A DNA stretch of 64,000 nucleotides from Aldrovandia affinis (lineage: Eukaryota; Chordata; Actinopteri; Notacanthiformes; Halosauridae). The stretch lies in contig JAINUG010000014.1 in the NCBI GenBank assembly GCA_029706075.1, positions 6,365,838 through 6,429,837 on the forward strand. Reading direction: 5' to 3'. Both the position numbers and the translations under genes were made by a program. Below are positions 58,862 through 64,000 of this stretch, piece after piece. The notes under the pieces were generated by a model. That model was not told the DNA's origin, ran no database searches, and saw only the letters and a list, made by a program, of their open reading frames with translations. Position 1 is the first letter of the stretch; every line of letters starts with the position of its first letter.

Positions 58862-60172
58862 CAGTGGTGGTCCTGGCTCACTTGGTGCCCTAGGCGAGAT
58901 CAGTCATACCCCCCCCCCCAAGCCCCAGGGAGGCCATGCAAAACAAATACCTATGTTTTAACAAGGCACAATAGGCACCCCTTTTATTTGAAGAAAATAT
59001 ACTAATAGACAGAGAAACACTGAAACATATTGCACAGTAATTTAAAAATTGAAGGTGCACACAAATAAAACTAAATTGAACACAGCGGAGTTGCACCTTT
59101 TCAATCATACTGGCTGAAAGTCTGGCTTAAGATATGTGGCTGAAATGTTTCACTATGCACAAACCAGACTTAAGAAAGCTGCATTTGCTGTTTTGCATTT
59201 GCTAAAGTTTAAATTAATAATTAAATGACTATATGCATGTTGAAAAATTGTCTAGCTGGTCCAGGCAAAAAGGTTGGGGCTCATAGGAAGTGATGCAGTA
59301 TATCGCTATTACGTATTACCCCCAAAAATTCACAGAAAATGTTCATGATGATAGTAAAGAAAAACATTTTTTAGAGAAAGTTCAGCATCATTATAGCCAG
59401 TGTAATGTTAGCTAAATGCTTGAGCTACTAGCTAGCATTAACTTTAGTATAGCAATTATACTATAGCAAAATAGTCTAGCACGATTATTTACTAGACTAC
59501 TTCAAAACGTAACATAATGTTCATGATGAGATGACATAACACATACCTTTATCTTTGGCCCGTTTCTCCTCTTCTTCTTTTCTCTTTTTTATAAACTGAT
59601 ATTTTAATTTTGGCAACATACCTCAATGTGTGTGTGACACTATTGTTTGTGGGACTAAACGATTACCTATCAATGCAGGGTCAAGAGACTAAACCATTTC
59701 ACCTTGGTGGTGTACAGACTTGTTTTCATTTATCATTATATTTTAAACCAGGCAAAATTGCAGCTGTATATCAGTAGCTATTGAGATATTATTTCCATTT
59801 GCTTGTGTGTGTTACGAGAGCAGGGGCGCATTTGGTTGCAATGTTATTTTATGATTTCACTGATTGATTGTACTGTACAGTGTGAGTTTGAGAGCCGCTA
59901 TTGACCTCCACCCCTCCCCCACCTCGGGCTTCTAGCAGGTGAGGACTAGGAGACTTCATAGGCTGACAGACAGGAGAAGCAGTGTGACGAAAAAGTCACA
60001 TCATGCCTGCCCGATGCTAGCGTAGCGCTGTAGCACAGCGCTGAGCACAGATGAGCGAGACTGAAGTGAGCGCGCGTCTGTGTCTGTATATGGAGAGATG
60101 TGTGTGTGCGCCCCTTGCCAGCGTTCCGCCCTAGGCGACTGCCTATGTCACCTATGCCAGGATCCGCCACTG
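58862..60172. mobile_element. hAT-like non-autonomous DNA transposon
   Basis: Terminal inverted repeats CAGTGGTGGTCCTGGC (left) and CAGTGGCGGATCCTGGC (right, reversed), extended by CCTAGGCGA-type blocks on both sides. Flanking 8-mers GACATATG and GGTATATG agree at 6 of 8. The 1.3-kb interior has no recognisable transposase. Confidence 0.72.
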
Positions 60173-60634
60173 GGTATATGGGTCTTTCTACAGAAACGGC
60201 ACAAATTGTTGAAAACTGCGTGTAGGGTTGGAAGGACCTTGGCCATATGATTATAAGAGCCATCTCCTCTCCCTCCATGACTGTAGTTCTGTGACCAGCG
60301 GCTGACCAGCCATCTCCTCCAGGGAAGTGACATGCCCCCACAGTCCGGTATTGAATCCTGACTATGCCACTGCTGATTGTGGCCGGCAGCTCTGCAGGGT
60401 GGTGGATGATTGGGGCGTAGCGTTGCCCAGGGAGGGAGGGCTCAAGATTGGCAGGATTGTCCTCACCTCATAGTGCAACAGTGGCTCCTCCTCTGATGGA
60501 TCAGGTGCCTGCATTCTGCCCCTGTTGTGGAGCTCAGAGATGCGAGCTAGCATGTGAGTGTCCGGTACAGTCTGTGACATCACCCTGGACAACCAATGAC
60601 AGTGCGATTAGTTCTCTAATGGTTGGGGACCTGG

Positions 60635-60905
60635 GTCTTTAGCTCAGCGGGCCAATCGTATCTCTCGTTGCGCTGTTGAGGGCCGTGGTTCGAAACCCGA
60701 AACAGACCTAACCGCCGTTACACATGAAGTGTACTCCTCTAATGTAATGAGTGTGCAGCTGAGTCAATGGACTGCAGAGTGAAAAGGCTGGCAGTGTTGT
60801 TGCTTCTCTGTGGAGGACAACTTAGTAACGTTGTGCCCACAAGAGGATTTGTTTTTCCAGATTGGAAGAAAAGGAAAAAAGAAAACCTTTAAAAAATTGA
60901 AAATT
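60635..60905 (+). mobile_element. SINE-D
   Basis: tRNA-like head TCTTTAGCTCAGCGGGCCAA, B-box GGTTCGAAACCC, a body with GTGTGCAGCTGAGTCAATGG, and an A-rich end. Confidence 0.65.
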
Positions 60906-61047
60906 AAAAAAAGTGTGTCCTTCAGCTGTTTGAAATGTAATGTTTACTGATGCCTGTTTACGGATTGTTGTCCAGCCTTTCAGAGTATTGTAGGGTCAGG
61001 TACAGTCGCTGTTGTTTGTCAAATGCTCTCCAGTTCCTTCCTACCTA

Positions 61048-61057
61048 TGCACACATA

Positions 61058-61088
<31 letters not shown>

Positions 61089-61090
61089 CG
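61048..61090. repeat. CA microsatellite
   Basis: Short CA/CATA run. Confidence 0.85.
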
Positions 61091-61387
61091 TCACACTAAC
61101 ACGACACGCAATTTAAAAACGCTAAATGTTTATAGAGCTGGTCTGGCAGTCAGAACCCCCCGCTCTGTCGTTGGCTTTGAATCCTGCCATTCGAGCACCG
61201 AGAAATCTTAACTCCCTCAACCCTAGTTAAGAACCGCTTTGTAGCTTGGAGCATGAAGGTGCCGAATCAGAGCCCACTTCAAATCAATTTCCTCCCGGAC
61301 GCGCTACCTGGCATATTCACAGCGTGACGGTCTGCCGGTGGGGGGAGTCGTTTTGGGACAACTCAGAGTGACTTGTAAGCCCCGTTA

Positions 61388-61475
61388 TGACATTAAGTGC
61401 CTGTCAGGGGAGTACCAGGGACAAGGATACATTAAGTGCCTGGTGCCTGTCAGGGGAGCTACAGGGACAAGGGCA
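61388..61475. repeat. Short tandem duplication of about 40-48 bp
   Basis: CATTAAGTGCCTG, TGTCAGGGGAG and CAGGGACAAGG occur twice in succession, the second copy carrying an extra GTGCCTGG. Confidence 0.8.
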
Positions 61476-61599
61476 CAGGTACAGAGCAATGAGCCACACA
61501 TCAGCGCTAAGGAGTCAGGCTGGCAACCCCTGATAAGATGTAAACATACGAGTCAACTGTCTTCGGTGTGCACAGAGCATCTGACAGTGTGTGTGTTTC

Positions 61600-61772
61600 A
61601 GATTTTTCCCCGGTTTTCTCCCAAATTTGGAAGCCAATTATACCCTCCATTTATTTCGATGAACCCGCCCGGACCCAATCGGGGCTCAGGGCTATCCCTG
61701 ATAGGCAGCTCACACTCATACAGGTCCAGCCAAATACAGGTGCATTAGACCGCTACGCTATCAGCCAGCCCC
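61600..61772 (-). mobile_element. SINE-C, internally deleted
   Basis: Tail CTCCCAAATTTGGAAGCC joins directly to the head-proximal part GGGCTATCCCTGATAGGCAG and CGCTACGCTATCAGCCAGCC. Confidence 0.65.
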
Positions 61773-61784
61773 GTCACAGTCTAG

Positions 61785-62215
61785 AAATATATGTCGTCAT
61801 CGTCACTGTTTATTTTTAGCGATTGTAAAACGTGTGAGACTTCTGTGAGTGACTGCAGTGGTCTTTGTGCTGCCGGTCAAAAGTCTTGTTCGCTCATTTC
61901 CCAGGGGAAATTAGGGTTTATTTTAAACATGCGTTTTTATTAAGATTGTGACAAGACACCCGTCTGCCTTTGAGGGATTTGTGATCACCCACACAGTCTA
62001 AATGTAGCCGCTTGTTAAAATCTGCTTGGCGACTCAGTGGACCTTCTGTGAGCCATGACCAGCTGAGCCACTCGTTTCGAGTGATTTTATTTTATCTGAC
62101 CTTCGTTTGACCTGGTAGGTCGGCGGAGAACTCAGTTCTGCTTTGCAGTGGCCGAGCTGGGGAATCAAAGCGGAAAGGAAATGCAAGGGATTGTGTAGTC
62201 AATCAGATAATATAA
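61785..62215 (+). other. Unassigned part of OXCT1 intron 13
   Basis: No recognised feature. Confidence 0.4.
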
Positions 62216-62221
62216 TATATT

Positions 62222-62363
62222 CCATTTAGCAGATGCTTTTATCCAAAGCGACTTACAGTAGTGAATGCATGCATTTGTCAGTATATGTGGTCCCAATGGG
62301 AATCAAACCCACAACCTAAGCGTTGTCAGCGCCAGGCTTTACCTACTGAGCCACACAGAATCA
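62222..62363 (-). mobile_element. SINE-A, full length, minus orientation
   Basis: CCATTTAGCAGATGCTTTTA (tail), AATGCATGCATTTGTCAGTA, GGAATCAAACCCACAACC (B-box) and CTACTGAGCCACACAGAA (head). The best-preserved single copy. Confidence 0.88.
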
Positions 62364-62364
62364 C

Positions 62365-63390
62365 TGCAGAGGTTGTTTTTTTGGGGGGTGGGGGGATTTG
62401 ACCAGGACACTGGGGTTAACACCCCTACACTTTTGAAAGGTCCCATGGAATCTTTAATTACCACAGTGACACGTGGTCAGTATAAAAATCCCGACTGCCA
62501 GTGCCAAAACATTTTTAATGTTTAATGCACAAAATGAGCAATGCTTTGCAAAAGACACACAAGGAAAAAGGTTTCCTTTCTCACCCACCGTGGGTTTGGC
62601 GACGGGGTGAATTAGGAAACTTCCACAGAGGGAATTTAAATGAATCCTGTTGCAGCTAAGCAAGTATCCAAAAATCTGTATAGTGGAACTCTTTGGAAAA
62701 AATTTACCAAATCCGGAAAAAAAACATTTTGTCAATTCATATTCCCATAATATTGCTTATTAAAATTTAGGCTGAGTGGATTTGGCACCAAACCCTTCTC
62801 CACACCCCCCACTTCCACTTACTTCTTTTCGATCGCATGACAGGAAGTTTAGGTAACCACAGATATACAGAATCTAGAGCAGATGAGCACAAATTGTCGA
62901 TTAGAACATAGATATGTGTTTACTAGGCTCGCACACGGGTTTAGAGCGTATTGCATGTGAAACATTGCGCGCCCAAGAAAGTATTTTTTTCATTTATTTA
63001 ATTGAATCACCCAAATAAATGAAATTAGAGCACCTTTGACCTGATATGGTAGCTGCTTCGTTTTGGCATTGGAGAGATTGGGGCGGGGGGGTTGTTGTCA
63101 TGGAAACACTCCTGGTGCTATAATCTGGAGTTGGCCTTCTCCATGTGTCTGGCCCCTTTTTAAAATATTGTTTTTTCTTTTTCTTTTTTCAACGTAGTCA
63201 TTTCATTCCCCTTGAAAGCAGAGGTTTCTGTCTGAATTATTCCATGTCCTAAATATGTTGCCACTACAGATTTTCTTTAACTGAAAAACAATAAGTATAC
63301 ATTTCACAAAACAAGCCTTTGAGGGGGAACTGTATCAAAGTACGTATAACCATTACGATCGATATACATGTAATGGAGTTGGTTCTGCCT
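62365..63390 (+). other. Unassigned part of OXCT1 intron 13
   Basis: No recognised exon or repeat. Confidence 0.4.
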
Positions 63391-63394
63391 GCAG

Positions 63395-63545
63395 GAGTTT
63401 TGAACCGAGGATTCTAACGCCACAAGAGACACGATTAGCCCGCTGAGCTGAAGACCCGAGTCCCCAGCCAACTCATACTCTGATCAATGTCACTTTATGC
63501 AGCGGACACTCACGTACTTAACTCACGTCTTCCGAGCTCCACTAC
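63395..63545 (-). mobile_element. SINE-D, minus orientation
   Basis: Reverse reading gives CTTCAGCTCAGCGGGCTAAT, a B-box-like CGGTTCAAAACTCC, and a flank that matches 29520-29610. Confidence 0.6.
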
Positions 63546-63754
63546 ATATTCTCCATCCGATCCAATCCCTTTTCTCATCCAACCTGGATTCTGAGTGGCG
63601 GCATTTAAATCCTCAACATTTGAACCCCATTTCCTCTGCCATTTTTTGTCTGAAATGAAAGCCGTGCACGATGCAGTGCCATTTTGAAAATCAGTGTTGG
63701 AAAGTACTGTAATGGCGTCGGTCAAGCAAACGGGTGGCTTTGTAAATTTTGTTT

Positions 63755-64000
63755 CAGATTTTCCCCCATTTTTCTCCCCAATCTGGAAGCCAATTATACC
63801 CTCTATTTATTTAGATAATAACTGTACTCACCGCCCGTCTCTACGGGGCAAGCTACTCTGAGGCCAGCAATGATCCTTCAGGACGGAACTCACTAACCCC
63901 CTTTCTGGAGACACCCATATGTGCTTCACAGCGAGTTTGTGCTGACCACCCAGGAACGGACAGCTAAATGCCTCCCCCGATCGGGGCTAATGGCCAGGGC
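63755..64000 (-). mobile_element. SINE-C, cut by the window end
   Basis: TTTCTCCCCAATCTGGAAGC, TATACCCTCTATTTATTTAG, CGCCCGTCTCTACGGGGC, and at the edge CCCGATCGGGGCTAATGGCC. The head lies beyond 64000. Confidence 0.78.

Noticed and set aside
60635..60710. Possible tRNA gene (A- and B-box at suitable spacing)
   Set aside because: The stems do not form a complete cloverleaf on inspection, and the sequence continues into a SINE body with an A-rich end, like the copy at 63395.

Overview
This window is nuclear DNA from a ray-finned fish, most likely a teleost. The evidence is vertebrate intron-exon genes with GT-AG splicing, compact introns, dense tRNA-derived SINEs and microsatellites, and three genes in the block found on human 5p13: FBXO4, RIMOC1 (C5orf51) and OXCT1. 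I cannot name the species.

Layout. Positions 215-6606 (minus) hold a complete seven-exon FBXO4 (374 codons), an F-box substrate receptor of an SCF ubiquitin ligase. Positions 7930-14761 (minus) hold a complete six-exon RIMOC1 (277 codons), the metazoan third subunit of the MON1-CCZ1 complex that activates RAB7A. After a 1.8-kb head-to-head interval, OXCT1 (mitochondrial succinyl-CoA:3-ketoacid CoA transferase) runs on the plus strand from 16528. Its first 13 coding exons (423 codons, about four fifths of the protein) end at 56252, and the remaining exons lie beyond the window. All exon junctions were checked for phase and join into open frames. The three genes do unrelated jobs (protein turnover, late-endosome maturation and mitophagy, ketone-body use), so their linkage is conserved synteny, not an operon.

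The rest is intron and intergenic DNA filled with repeats. There are four SINE types, called A to D here. A has the 29-bp head TGTGGCTCAGTAGGTAGAG. B has a different tRNA-like head but a similar tail. C is a longer 300-390 bp element. D is seen in fragments. There is also a Penelope-like element with a GIY-YIG fragment, inverted terminal arms and a hammerhead-like motif in each arm; a solo LTR with a perfect 5-bp target duplication; a 5'-truncated L2/CR1-like LINE whose tail ends about 20 bp from an OXCT1 splice acceptor; two hAT-like non-autonomous elements; and several minisatellites.

The most unusual structure is in the 16.7-kb OXCT1 intron 7. The first 29 bp of SINE-A, which contains a pol III A-box, has been amplified into two tandem arrays of about 24 and 39 copies. 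The arrays lie in opposite orientation in the same intron, and the second has a 116-bp four-unit higher-order repeat. Other points of interest are a decayed copy of FBXO4 exon 2 inside FBXO4 itself, a 56-bp duplication of the RIMOC1 last-exon acceptor that creates a second, frame-shifting acceptor, and a pattern in which more than half of OXCT1 acceptors directly abut tandem or mobile repeats.
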